Origin: Arthrobotrys musiformis
Taxonomy: Eukaryota > Ascomycota > Orbiliomycetes > Orbiliales > Orbiliaceae
DNA length: 64,000 nt
Assembly: GCA_036971715.1 (NCBI GenBank)
Contig: JAVHJL010000002.1
Location: forward strand, 3,938,501-4,002,500
Direction: 5' to 3'
Shown here: positions 1 through 10,055 of the stretch, piece by piece
Layout of the letters: each line of letters opens with the position of its first letter
How positions within the stretch are numbered: the stretch's first letter is position 1
The notes under the pieces: generated by a model
What the model was told of the DNA's origin: nothing
The model's input: the letters and a program-made list of their open reading frames with translations, nothing else
Databases searched by the model: none
Translations under genes and position numbers: made by a program

Positions 1-344
1 AGTCGAACATCTACAGTAGAATTGGGATTGTCCGGAGACCACTTGGACTACCCGCACGTACTCTGAGGCAAGCGCGAGCAAGTCCAGTTCTCTATCAAAC
101 GGCGCTGCGATAATCGGCCCAGTGGGTTTACGCTGAGGGAAGTGTTCGTTTAAGCCGGGTAGCAAAGATGATGAAACTTGGATCTGCGTGTCGAGATTTG
201 TGTGAGAAGGGCGGAGGTGGATGAAGGATGGTGGTCAGTTGGCAGATGGTGGCGGCGGACAGTGGCCAGATGACGAAGCGCGAGAACGAACAAATGCACC
301 GGTTGGTTCGTCAATATGAGTAATAACCCCGGCACGTATTTATA
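1..344 (-). promoter_or_regulatory. Possible promoter and 5' end of a minus-strand gene cut by the window edge
   Basis: On the minus strand a TATAAATA box lies at 337-344, and the only downstream ATG before the edge is at 8-10. A stop-free frame without ATG runs on the minus strand from about 230 to the edge. It could be part of the leader or an exon of a gene divergent from the ornithine carbamoyltransferase gene. No product can be named. Confidence 0.3.
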
Positions 345-400
345 CCTGCTGCAATCCAACTCTCGCAAACAGCATTCGATTCACCAGCCCAATTGCAAAA

Positions 401-1534
401 ATGGTATCCGGCCTCGGTCGCTGTCTTGCGCAAGCTCTTCGAACCCCCCGGATTCGGGCACCCCGATTCCAGTATGCTCGCTCGGGCTGTCATCAGTCCC
501 TCCATACGAGTGCAGCTGCCGCCGCTCCGGCCCCACCCCGCCATTTTCTCTCTATCGCAGATGTTTCGCCGGACGAGCTTGTCGCTTTGGTCACAGCTGC
601 CCAAAGAGCCAAACATGCCATCAAGGGTGGAAATTCGGTCCCTTCGAACCTCCTGGATTCTCTTTCAGGAAAGACCGTCGCTCTGATGTTTTCCAAGCGA
701 AGCACTAGGACGAGGATTTCAACCGAGGGGGCTGTGGTATACATGGGCGGCCATCCAATGTTCCTCGGGAAGGAGGACATACAACTCGGTGTCAACGAAT
801 CTTTATATGACACTTCCAAAGTCATATCGTCAATGACTTCGTGTATCGTCGCCCGGGTAGGACCGCATAAGGAGATTACTGAACTAGCGGAGAGTTCTTC
901 TGTCCCGGTTATCAATGCCCTGTCCGACGCATTCCATCCTATGCAAGCAATTGCAGATATGCTTACAATCACTGAAGCACAAGATTCTCACAACCTCGCC
1001 GGCTTGAAGGTTGCTTGGGTGGGAGACGCAAACAATGTACTCTATGACTTAGCTCTGGCGTGTTCAAAACTTGGTATCAATGTCAGCGCCGCAACCCCTG
1101 CGGGATACGATGTTGACCCAAGTATCTGGAAACTGGTTCAAGACTCTTGCTCTGAAACTGGTTCTTCGATTGAGACCGTTCATGAGCCTGAATTGGCAGT
1201 CAAAAATGCAGACTTTATCGTAACGGATACATGGGTTTCCATGGGGCAGGAAGAGGAAAAGCTAAAGAGGTTACAGGATTTCGCCGGCTTCCAGATCACC
1301 GACAAATTAGCTTCTAGGGGAGGTGCCAAACCAGATTGGAAATTCATGCATTGCCTCCCTCGAAAGCCCGAGGAGGTTAGCGATGAGGTTTTCTATAGCC
1401 CCAGGTCTCTTGTGTTTAACGAGGCGGAGAATAGATTATATGCTGCTATAGGTGAGCCACTATACCATATGATTCCAAGCACAGAGCTGACAATGCTGTT
1501 TTCTAAAAGCTACCCTCGAAGCGTTCGTTGTTGA
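401..1534 (+). CDS. ARG3: Ornithine carbamoyltransferase, mitochondrial (arginine biosynthesis)
   Basis: Single-exon gene of 377 residues. The enzyme condenses carbamoyl phosphate and ornithine to citrulline. The carbamoyl-phosphate loop STRTR is at residues 101-105, the HPxQ motif (HPMQ) at about 179-182, the ornithine-side DTWVSMG at about 276-282 and the catalytic HCLPR at 317-321. The first 45 or so residues are Arg/Ala/Ser-rich with almost no acid, as in a mitochondrial targeting peptide, which fits the matrix location of the enzyme in filamentous ascomycetes (argB/arg-12 type). The ATG at 401 is the first one that keeps this leader. Length and motif order are normal for the family. The symbol follows the yeast name. 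Confidence 0.97.
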   Translation: MVSGLGRCLAQALRTPRIRAPRFQYARSGCHQSLHTSAAAAAPAPPRHFLSIADVSPDELVALVTAAQRAKHAIKGGNSVPSNLLDSLSGKTVALMFSKRSTRTRISTEGAVVYMGGHPMFLGKEDIQLGVNESLYDTSKVISSMTSCIVARVGPHKEITELAESSSVPVINALSDAFHPMQAIADMLTITEAQDSHNLAGLKVAWVGDANNVLYDLALACSKLGINVSAATPAGYDVDPSIWKLVQDSCSETGSSIETVHEPELAVKNADFIVTDTWVSMGQEEEKLKRLQDFAGFQITDKLASRGGAKPDWKFMHCLPRKPEEVSDEVFYSPRSLVFNEAENRLYAAIGEPLYHMIPSTELTMLFSKSYPRSVRC

Positions 1535-2044
1535 TGAAGGTAACATACTGGTATAACATATTAAGAAAGCCAATCTATTCTAATCTTGAAGCAGTCACTT
1601 CAAGCTAGGGTTTGCTTTTGTGGCCAGTCAATGTCAGTGTATGTACAATATGACGCACTATGTTTTATAAAGTTAAAAAAAGTATTTTCGATTCAGGAAA
1701 CCACCTTGGTATTATATCATGATATCATCGCTCAAATACAAAGGGATCAAACCCTTTTATCGATTGACAGCCCCGAGCAGCAGAGAATGCATGTATCGGA
1801 AAGTATGTACATATGCAAAGGGATAGAACACCAGGGAGACGCGCAGAGACTAATATATCCACTAGCAGCCGTGTGGTTAGAAGTTATAGATGCTACTGGA
1901 GACAGCGCCCTTAGATGAGTGTCATTCGAACACTAGCAGCTTTTGTGAGGGAATTGCGCGCGGCACTATCTCTATATTCTCCTGTGTGTCATATCCCGTC
2001 TGTTTTGGATTTCGAAAGAATGCAACCTTCTTCGTGTGCCTATC
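1535..2044. other. Intergenic, convergent 3' ends
   Basis: About 510 nt between the stop of the ornithine carbamoyltransferase gene and the stop of MIC12. It is AT-rich. A 110-codon open frame (1586-1918, plus) has no recognisable motif, and I regard it as chance. Confidence 0.6.
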
Positions 2045-2477
2045 TCACTTCTCAGAGCTCTCCGAGCCTCCATTGAGCTGCTTTAATTCGGAGAAGGCAC
2101 TCCTTGCCATATCCTCGATATTGTTAAATATGCTGGTCGGGTTGGCGTTTTGCACCCATCTGACGACCCCTTCGATCTCAGAGTTCCAGTTATCCCTCAT
2201 GGTTTCCAGGATGTCGGACCTCGTTTCGACATAATCGGTACGAGGCTTCGGCGGAGGTGGCGGTTCTAGTATTGAATTGAGCGCCTTATTGGAGTCCCGC
2301 AGTAGTTGGGAGGATAATTTGGTCTGCTCCTGGTGATGGCGGACGGTCAGGTACATCACCGAAGTGGTGAGGACAAATCCCCCTACCTAAGTAGGTTTCG
2401 CAGTTAGTTATATGTAATTGACCTCACTGGGGGCTCTGGCTGTCATGTCCGCGTACCAAGCCATTGAGGCGTCCCAT
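2045..2477 (-). CDS. MIC12: MICOS complex subunit Mic12 (Aim5)
   Basis: Two exons, 2477-2457 (21 nt) and 2386-2045, give 120 residues. The start reads MGRLNGL, then after the intron VGGFVLTTSVMYLTV, a short N-terminal membrane helix typical of fungal Mic12. It is followed by a basic segment, a proline run (PPPPPKPR, about residues 43-50) and a C-terminal helix ending in SSEK. Mic12 joins the Mic10 and Mic60 subcomplexes at crista junctions of the mitochondrial inner membrane. The start was chosen because only this ATG and the donor GTACGC at 2456 restore the conserved glycine-rich first helix in frame. It is divergent from MRPL8 with about 250 nt between the starts. Confidence 0.88.
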
Positions 2478-2730
2478 TTAGAAAAAAGCAGGCTGTAGGC
2501 CGTTCGGGGTCGGAGAGAGCGAACAGGCTTCAGTCGTGGTTGATGTTGTTTGCACGAAGGTTTGGTTTCGAGCCTGTGAAGTCAAACCTCGTTTATTATT
2601 CGGGTGTGATTCGGCCGACAACGTCTGAGAATATTCCGATGCCTAAAAAAGTCTCAACAACGAGGAAAACCTTTCTTTTGGCTGCCCAAACATATACAAA
2701 TACTTGACATAAGCTCAACCAGCATCAAAA
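2478..2730. promoter_or_regulatory. Divergent promoter MIC12 / MRPL8
   Basis: A 253-nt gap between two divergent start codons, both for mitochondrial proteins. It must hold both promoters. No clear TATA box was seen. Confidence 0.6.
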
Positions 2731-3470
2731 ATGTCGCACATACATCATCGGTAAGCCTGAATATTCCCTCTACGATGGCATACTCAGTCAACTGACCCTA
2801 GTGCTTTACAGCATGCTCGGGCGGAAGTCGTCCCACAGAGTCGCGATGTTGCGAAACCTGGTTCAATCTCTAATTGAGCACGAGTCGATACGAACTACTT
2901 ATCCCCGTGCGAAAGAGGCCCAAAAAGTGGCAGAGAACTTGATTACACTGGCTAGAAAAAATACAGAAGCATCTAAGAATGAAGCCAAAAAGTACCTCTA
3001 TGTATGTCGAAAATGACAATCCTAGACATACACAGTAATGGACCTAACCGCCCTCGCCTTTATTTGGATCACAGACCCATGAGTTAAATAGCAAACTTTT
3101 CGGCCAAATTCGAGAAAGGTACGCCAGCCGGGATGGCGGTTACACCAGGGTGCTTCACATTGAGCCATATAACGGTGATGCTGCACCATCTGCCATTCTC
3201 GAACTGGTAGACGGTCCCAAAGATATGAGGTTTGCAATGACGGCCAAGGCAGTGGCTCGGAATACATACGAGGGCACGCCAGTCCATCCCGTAACAAAAA
3301 AGAATGTCGAGAAAGTTACACGCTTTCGGACGAATGGGAAGGAGGAGTTTCAACAAGTAGTGAAGTATTTTGTGGCTGGACTTGAGAGAAAATACGGCAG
3401 CGGGGGGAGCACCGGCTCAACAACAATGATCGAAGATACCAGTTCCGGGGTTTCTATCCCTCCGGCGTGA
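2731..3470 (+). CDS. MRPL8: Mitochondrial large-subunit ribosomal protein bL17m
   Basis: Three exons (2731-2750, 2812-3001, 3075-3470) encode 201 residues. After a six-residue first exon (MSHIHH) comes the L17 core: LGRKSSHRVAMLRNLVQSL, then the ESIRTTYPRAKEAQK stretch, KLFGQIRERYASRDGGYTRV, and the GPKDMRFAMTA segment. These are strong bacterial-type L17 signatures. The C-terminal extension beyond about residue 115 is usual for mitochondrial forms. The 20-nt first exon ends inside an Arg codon and is completed by the acceptor at 2811. The protein sits near the exit tunnel of the mitochondrial 54S subunit. Confidence 0.93.
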
Positions 3471-3671
3471 ACACCGATGATCGAACGATCAAGAGGGGTT
3501 CCATTTGTTTCATCTCGGGTTTACGCCTAATTGGCGGGTAGCATTTCGGCGGCGTTTTGTCTTGAAGGATTATATTATATTGGAAAAACTACCTCGATAT
3601 TAGTCCACATGCTGGCGAACTACGAAGGCTTAGAAGCCCCTCTATGGCTTCATGTGTCCAACGATTGCAAA

Positions 3672-4845
3672 TTAACCGGTTCCTGCACCAGATGCTTCTC
3701 GGTAATAGGTAATTGCGGTCCCGGCCGTCACCAAATTCTCCCCAGCTCCAATTTTCGGCAAGAATGAAGCACGGAATATAGGCTGGTTGGATTCTCCAAG
3801 GGTTGTGACACATGTTCGAGAGTCCATAGACCAAATCTTCGTTTTTCCATCGAACGAACTACTAGAGCTGTTAACAAAAGTACCACTTCGGAACAGGTAC
3901 TCATAGTCAAAACCGACCTCGTAACCAGAAACTGACCAGTCTCACTCCACCCAACTGAGAAGACCCAACTAGTGTGCCCGGTAAAATTGAAAACCTGTTC
4001 GCCAGATTGAACGTCGTATATTGCAATTACTTGAAAATCGCCACAGACTGCTAGGAGTTTTCCGCTCGGCGAGAAGGCGATGCCCCTCACAGGTTTCATA
4101 AGTCCTAAGCACGGAACAACGTTAGAACGCAATGACGACGGTGTTCCTGTAGTTATATACGGAGCCCTTGCCAGTCAGAGAATGTAGCATCCTTCCTGTT
4201 TCATTATTGAAGATGTAGACACCGCCGTTTTCGTGGCCTGAAGCAGCGAGCTTCCCATCCACACTCTGCCAAGACGAATTCCGTTAGATACAGTGCCTTT
4301 TAAAGCTTTCTTAAGCTAGGTAGGGTTGAGACTTACCAAGTCGACGCATAGTGTAAATACATTCTTTGTTTCATAGTCCCTTAGCTGCAAGAAAGGTTCC
4401 TTATCCAAATCCCAAATTTTGATTCGCCCATTGTGAGAACCCGTCAAGCAGCGACCCCCGTCTGCAGACAGAGCAATTGCCCATATCTGGCCGTCCTTGT
4501 TTGGATCTTTTGCTCGAACCCTAAATCTTAGCTATGGATTTTCAGGCATACGCATATATACAGCGAAGTGACCACGCTTGAAGTACGAACCAGGTATTTC
4601 TCCGTTGGCCTCAAGGTTTTCAAGATCCCATACTTTAAGGGAACCTTCGAAACCCGCTGATATAGCACGCTTCCCTGCCCTGCTAGTGGCGATGTGATGG
4701 CATCCAAGTTTGTGGGCATCGGTGAAGGTGTGAACTAATGGATGCGTGGCATCCTTCGTGCTGTGGAGCTTGATCACAGAAGAGCCGGACCCTGTTAAGG
4801 TGTAATCTGCAGTTACACCCAAGGCATAGATTGATGACTCGTGGG
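3672..4845 (-). CDS. SKI8: Ski complex subunit Ski8 (WD40 repeat protein), 5' end unresolved
   Basis: Several exons encode a WD40 propeller. In order the translation shows HESSIYALGVTADYTLTGSG, a SLKVWDLENLEANGEIPG block, IWAIALSADGGRCLTGSHNG followed by KIWDLDKE, the VDGKLAASGHENGGVYIFNN block, PVRGIAFSPSGKLLAVCGD, SWVFSVGWSETGQFLV, and DGKTKIWSMDSRTCVTT close to the stop at 3672. This order and the opening (A)HESSIYALGVT match fungal Ski8/Rec14, which scaffolds the Ski2-Ski3-Ski8 cytoplasmic RNA exosome cofactor and also acts in meiotic recombination. The first coding exon lies upstream of the acceptor at 4846. A candidate ATG is at 5083-5085, but its donor is weak, so the true start is uncertain. 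Confidence 0.82.
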
Positions 4846-5840
4846 CTATGAGTTGAGCAACGTTGAAGCGTTAGCATGCATGATGTGCCGCTTTACAAGG
4901 GAAATCGAGCCTACTGTACCATTATCAATCGTGTGTGCGGTGAGGTATTGCTTAGACTAACATTTAGGGCCACCAGAGAATAAGCAGGCGAACCGAATTT
5001 CGAGAATCGAGTTTTGAGAATCTGGGAATGTATCCTACCATGGTGTTTGACCAGGCTTGGTTGTATGGCGTATGGTTGTGAGCATTAGTTGGCGGGCCGC
5101 CAGTGTTGCACCGTAGTTAGCTGCAATGGGTTGGAGTTTTCTGTCTTAGGCTTTCGGTTAACTACCGCAGTCCCTCTAAACTTGGACGTATAATTATAAT
5201 GTGAAGCTTGGGATTGATATATCAATAGACCACATTGCGTCGACAAAATTTAACCCGAATCCGAACGCGGGTTTAATATAATAACACCGGAGAGCTAACA
5301 GAATCCCCCTATTTAATTACCCATATACATAAGTGAGTAGGTATATATACCTACTTAAGTATATATCAATGATTTATTGACTTGGTCACGGGAACGAGGT
5401 GTTTCGATTAGCCATAGCCGTCACGGCTCCGCCAGGTTTGCCTAGATCTACTAGACTTTGTTGACGTTTGTATCTATGCATATACCCAAGTGCTCCAGTG
5501 ATGTTCAGTTCTGGGTTGATTTTTGTTTTCGTGTCTAATGGTAGATATAATACATGGGACTCGGACAAATGACTTGACCAAGATATTGGATATATACAAG
5601 GCGCACTCCGCCGCACTGCCACTGCCGTACAATCATAACGTGAGGGTATAAAGGCCCACCAAAGCCTCTAAGTTGGAGATGAACTGGAATCCGTCGGCGG
5701 GAGTATGAGGGCGGGGCCGCGTTCAATGCTGATTGAAAAAAAAGAAAAGTAGCCTGTTTCATGGACTGTGGACGTGGTGGCAATCATGGGGATGGCGATG
5801 GCGATGGCAATGATTATGACCATGAGGATGAGCGTAATGT
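4846..5840. other. Intergenic / upstream region of SKI8
   Basis: About 1 kb that should hold the short first exon and the promoter of SKI8. It contains a 16-bp perfect palindrome TAGGTATATATACCTA at 5338-5353. The 5220-5380 part is AT-rich. No other gene was recognised. Confidence 0.5.
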
Positions 5841-6242
5841 CTAGCTCGAGCCTCTAGCGTCACCGACTCCAACCGCGACACCGGTCCCAACACCATCCTT
5901 CCACATTTGCTTGATCTCATTCACACATGTTGGGCATAGGTGGTGGGAGCGTTTGAGGGACCCACATCCGGGGCATTCGTTGAGAGCTTTGATATCCTGG
6001 AGAGCCTTCCCTGCTAACTGTCGCATACGTTTTCGAGAGTGGCTCTGCTTCTTTTTGGGAACAGCTTTGAGGATAGACTCCCATAGGTCCGATAGAATCG
6101 GCGGGATGCTTATTCTCAACCCAATAGCGAAAGTGGGGGCCAGAAGGGGTAATATCGAGGTATAAACCGGGGCTCTCCAGAAAAGCGATGTTGCTGCCGG
6201 AGCAGTGGTGAAAGCGCCACGGCGGAGGAGTATCGATGCCAT
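5841..6242 (-). CDS. MRPL32: Mitochondrial large-subunit ribosomal protein bL32m
   Basis: Single exon, 133 residues. After an approximately 60-residue N-terminal region with a targeting-type composition, the L32 core begins VPKKKQSHSRKRMRQLAGKA and continues ALNECPGCGSLKRSHHLCPTC. That places the two CxxC pairs of the zinc site at about residues 91-94 and 104-107. In yeast the mature start at the VPKKK-type motif is made by the m-AAA protease; I infer the same here. The tail is rich in Gly/Val. It is divergent from the CDC10 septin gene. Confidence 0.93.
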   Translation of the reverse strand: MASILLRRGAFTTAPAATSLFWRAPVYTSILPLLAPTFAIGLRISIPPILSDLWESILKAVPKKKQSHSRKRMRQLAGKALQDIKALNECPGCGSLKRSHHLCPTCVNEIKQMWKDGVGTGVAVGVGDARGSS

Positions 6243-6733
6243 CTAGAGGTCGGCGATGTCAATAGGACGGTTAGTGCCCGGAAAATGTACGATATCAGAG
6301 GGGGGGTGGTTATGATGGTGGTGGTGAAGCATCGCATACCGGTCTGATTGATATCTACAATATGTGCAGGAGGACGGTGTTGGTGGTGGTTGCATTTTTA
6401 TTTGAGCGTGATTCAATGCTTTTTCTGGTGCAGCAAGCGAGAGCGACAAGCGAGCGACAAGCTCTCCTGAGGTTCCCCTGATTTCTCCCCTTCCTCTTTC
6501 CCACCTCCTTCCCATTCCTTCCCCCTTCCATCCATCACCATCTCGATCAACCTTATCACCATCTCCACGGCCCCGAACACGTCGAAGGCTTCGTAATATT
6601 ACCACCCGGATACGGATTTCCGATCATAGCCGGTTAATTGACCGTTCCTCCGTCTGGTTGACCAATTCGCGTGCAACTCCCAGCAGAATCGCCAGATCCA
6701 GGTTCAGCTCGCGCCTTTACACCTTTATCCACA
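6243..6733. promoter_or_regulatory. Divergent promoter MRPL32 / CDC10
   Basis: About 490 nt between two divergent starts. On the plus strand it is CT-rich (6470-6560), a usual feature of fungal promoters and leaders. It likely includes the septin 5' UTR. Confidence 0.6.
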
Positions 6734-8283
6734 ATGTCTGCCTCTGTTGCAACCGTCCACCCCAGAAGCCATGTCGGTTTCGACAGCATCACCCAACAGA
6801 TTGAGCGAAAGCTCCTGAAGCGTGGCTTCCAGTTCAATGTCATCTGTGTTGGTTAGTAGACGCTACTGCGCGCCTCCCTCTCTTCCTCTTTCTCTCTAGT
6901 CTCGCGATTCCGGCCCCTCTACTCCCCAACGTAAAGGCACAATTGAGCTAAATACTTTCTCATATATAGGTCAAACCGGTCTCGGGAAATCCACACTGAT
7001 CAACACTATTTTCGCGTCCCACCTCATCGACAGCAAGGGTCGTCTCGCCCCAGATGAGCCAGTTCGTTCCACCACAGAAATCCAGACAGTTTCACATAGT
7101 GCGTACCATGTCCATTACCCATGGCGCCCCCATGCAACAAGCGGCCTCAAGTGTGATTTATGTGCTAATTACAAATGCAATGTGTGTAGTTATCGAGGAA
7201 AACGGCGTCCGCCTCAGATTAAACATCGTTGATACCCCGGGTTACGGAGATCAAGTCAATAATGATAGATGGTATACATGTCGGGGACCATATTCTAAAC
7301 CATGAGTTACGGCTAATGCTTGGGTGTCTTACTAGCTGGGATCCCATCGTAAAATATATCAAAGACCAACATTCGGCCTACCTGAGGAAAGAGCTCACAG
7401 CCCAAAGAGAGCGATACATCCAAGACACCAGGATTCATTGCTGCCTCTTTTTCATCCAGCCATCTGGACATGCGTATGCTAAAAATTGGCGTCTAAAGTA
7501 TAATATAGAGCAACATGCTGATGAGACGGACTCATTTAGTTTGAAACCTATCGACATTGTAGTCCTCAAAAAGTTGTCTGATGTTGTCAATGTCGTTCCT
7601 GTCATCGCCAAGTCTGATTCGTTGACACTGGAGGAACGAGCTGCCTTCAAGGAGAGGGTACGTGACAAATAATTGGGTGATCTTGTGACTTTGTGCCTAT
7701 ACTAACTCAAGTTATAGATCAAGGAAGAGTTCACCTTCCACAACCTCAAAATGTACCCATACGACAATGACGAATTAGATGACGAGGAACGCGCGTTGAA
7801 CGCTCAAATCAAAGTAAGAAATTCGCGATGAGATAATCGGTCTGAGCCCACTAACGAAAAATCATTAGGACATCATCCCATTTGCCGTTGTCGGTTCAGA
7901 GAAGTCCATCATCGTTGACGGAAAGCAGGTTCGCGGTCGACAAAATAGATGGGGAGTGATCAATGGTAATACTCTCTCTTTCTCTCCTATCAGGATAGTT
8001 GGTTGATGTGAGCGATACTGACACTTGGATAGTTGAGGACGAAAACCACTGCGAATTCGTTTACCTACGAAATTTTTTGACCAGAACCCATCTGCAAGAT
8101 CTCATCGAAACAACTTCGCAGATACACTATGAGACTTTCCGTGCCAAGCAACTCCTTGCTTTGAAGGAGAGCAGTGCTGCAGGTGTCACTACTGGAAGCA
8201 GGCCAATTTCGCCCTCCGCTGACCGAGAACTCGGCGCTAGTCGCAATTCACAGAGGATGACAATGAACGGCGGCGGATATTAG
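6734..8283 (+). CDS. CDC10: Septin of the Cdc10 / AspD group
   Basis: Eight exons: 6734-6851, 6970-7098, 7190-7271, 7336-7473, 7540-7657, 7718-7813, 7869-7965 and 8033-8283. They give 342 residues. The GTPase P-loop GQTGLGKST is at residues 40-48, followed by DTPGYGDQVNNDR (switch II / G3), AKSDSLTLEER (G4) and the septin-unique element WGVINVEDENHCEFVYLRNF. The protein begins with SHVGFDSITQQIERKLLKRG and stops soon after YETFRAKQLLALKE without a coiled coil. Both features mark the Cdc10 group, which sits at the centre of the septin rod. It acts at the cortex in septation and polarity. The symbol is by similarity to yeast. Confidence 0.95.
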
Positions 8284-8794
8284 GACTACCCAGCCTATGT
8301 TCCGAGCGCCTAGCCTTCTCTCGATTTTTCTATAGTTTTGATACATGCCTTGGTTTGACATAGAATAGCGCTCGGTTCTTTGTTGCGCCGTTTCCATGAT
8401 GTGTCCCTTTCCATATTTCTCAACAGGGCCATTCTGAGCCTGCTTGTTTCTTAATATCGATTTTGACCCCTACTTCCTTTTTCTTTTCTTTCTTTCTTTT
8501 TTCAATGTGGGGGAGGGAGATTAACTGGTGGTATGTAAAAATTTTAATTTTCATCTTTGAATAAATCGAGCTGGCTACGAAGCATCCGATAGTCTATTCA
8601 CGCAAAGGCTTTAGCTACCCACTATGGACAACGAAGTACCTAAAACCCTTCTAAAATTCCAAGAAGTCTGGGTGTTCCGTTTCCGCCCCACAGGGCGCTT
8701 GAGATCTCGTAAGATATAAGTTGTTCTAGTAGGTACATCGTCGGAACTGAGCCGGAGCGCTATTAAAACATGCGAGCTTTATCCTCGACTAAAT
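8284..8794. other. Intergenic, convergent CDC10 / GUK1 3' ends
   Basis: About 510 nt of AT- and pyrimidine-rich sequence that must hold both 3' UTRs. No gene was seen. Confidence 0.6.
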
Positions 8795-9698
8795 CTAATT
8801 GTCCCCACGTATCTTGCTGAGAATGTGCCCCTCAAGTTCGTCGTAGGCCTTCGCCAAGTCATCATTGACAATTATCTTGTCATGGACTCCGGGGGTCTCA
8901 GCAAACTCGAGTTCCTTCTTTGCCTGCGCCAACCTATTTTCAAGACTCGTTGGTGTCTCGGTATTCCTGCCTTCTAGTCGCTTCCTGAGTTCTTCCACGG
9001 ACGGTGGGCGTACAAATATAAAAGTGCACGTCTCATTCAAATCCGTATTCTTGACTTGCTTTACGCCCTGTTTTTGTGGCTATCAGCTACCTCGAGATCC
9101 AATGGTGTCATGATCCTTCATTTGGGGAACGCGAAGGGGGGGGAACGAGTTTACCTCCATCTCAATGTCTAATATGCAGACTTTGCCATGGTCCTGGACG
9201 TCTTTCACAGCTTGGATTGAAGTGCCATACAAGTTCCCAGAGAACTCAGCGGTTTCGATAAATTTACCCTCCGCAATCAATCTACGGAATTCATCCTTGT
9301 CGGTGAACCAATATGCCTTTCCGTGCTCTTCACCATCTCTTGGACCCCTGCTGGTATCTAGTATTTGGAGTGTTTAGTCTTGTCCACGATGTCTTATTTT
9401 TGAGATGTATGTGAAGACGTATTACGGGTTCAACTTACGCGATACGGAAAACCCGAAGGTATCGGGGTGGTTCGCGAATAGCTTCTTAAGGAGGGTGGAT
9501 TTCCCTGCACCGGAGGGGCCACTGAGGACAACAATAGGCAATTTGGCTAGTGGCGTAAGACAAGCTTGTTAGGCCTAAATGCATAGAGGGGCATTTAGAG
9601 GGGTATTGGGTATTTTCTTGGTAGGACTGACTTGAAGACATAGTATGCAACTGTCGTCGGAGAATTTGCGAACGCTGGATGTATCGCAGAAAGGGCAT
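8795..9698 (-). CDS. GUK1: Guanylate kinase, with possible mitochondrial leader
   Basis: Exons 9546-9439, 9357-9155 and 9067-8795 plus a first exon ending at 9632. Starting at the ATG at 9641 gives 197 residues; starting at the in-frame ATG at 9698 gives 216. The enzyme phosphorylates GMP to GDP with ATP. The P-loop is GPSGAGKST near the start, followed by the GMP-binding SRGPRDGEEHGKAYWF-type segment (the first residue is at a splice site) and ETAEFSGNLYGTS. The lid and C-terminal helices (VRPPSVEELRKRLEGR) follow. The 19 extra residues (MPFLRYIQRSQILRRQLHT) are basic and acid-free, like a mitochondrial leader. The short form matches the usual cytosolic length. Confidence 0.93.
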
Positions 9699-10055
9699 AT
9701 ATGGAGGTGGTCACGGTTACGAGGCACCAATGCTATGTGTATGATCAATGAGGGACGGGGAGAAGCAATCTAGAGCAACCAGAATCCAATTTCTTCGCTG
9801 GCACCAACACAAAAATAGCCAACGAATCCAAAAACAACAACATTTTATCGACAGAGGAATGCATATATGTAGGACAAAGTCGTCTCATAAACCAGAGGGA
9901 CAAGGCGCGGATATCCCAACCTAGTTTTGTATTTTAGGTGCCGCAAATGAAATAGAAAAGGAAACAGGAAAAAAAACCCCACCTGGACCAGAAACTCCGT
10001 CGCTGATGCATGACAATAAATAAGAAAGACTAGTAGTAGTAAATTAGGCTTGTAA

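Noticed and set aside
493..972. 159-codon minus-strand frame
   Set aside because: Exact shadow of the ornithine carbamoyltransferase coding sequence.
1586..1918. 110-codon plus-strand open frame after the ornithine carbamoyltransferase gene
   Set aside because: No motif, odd composition, and it lies in the shared 3' flank of two convergent genes; most likely chance.
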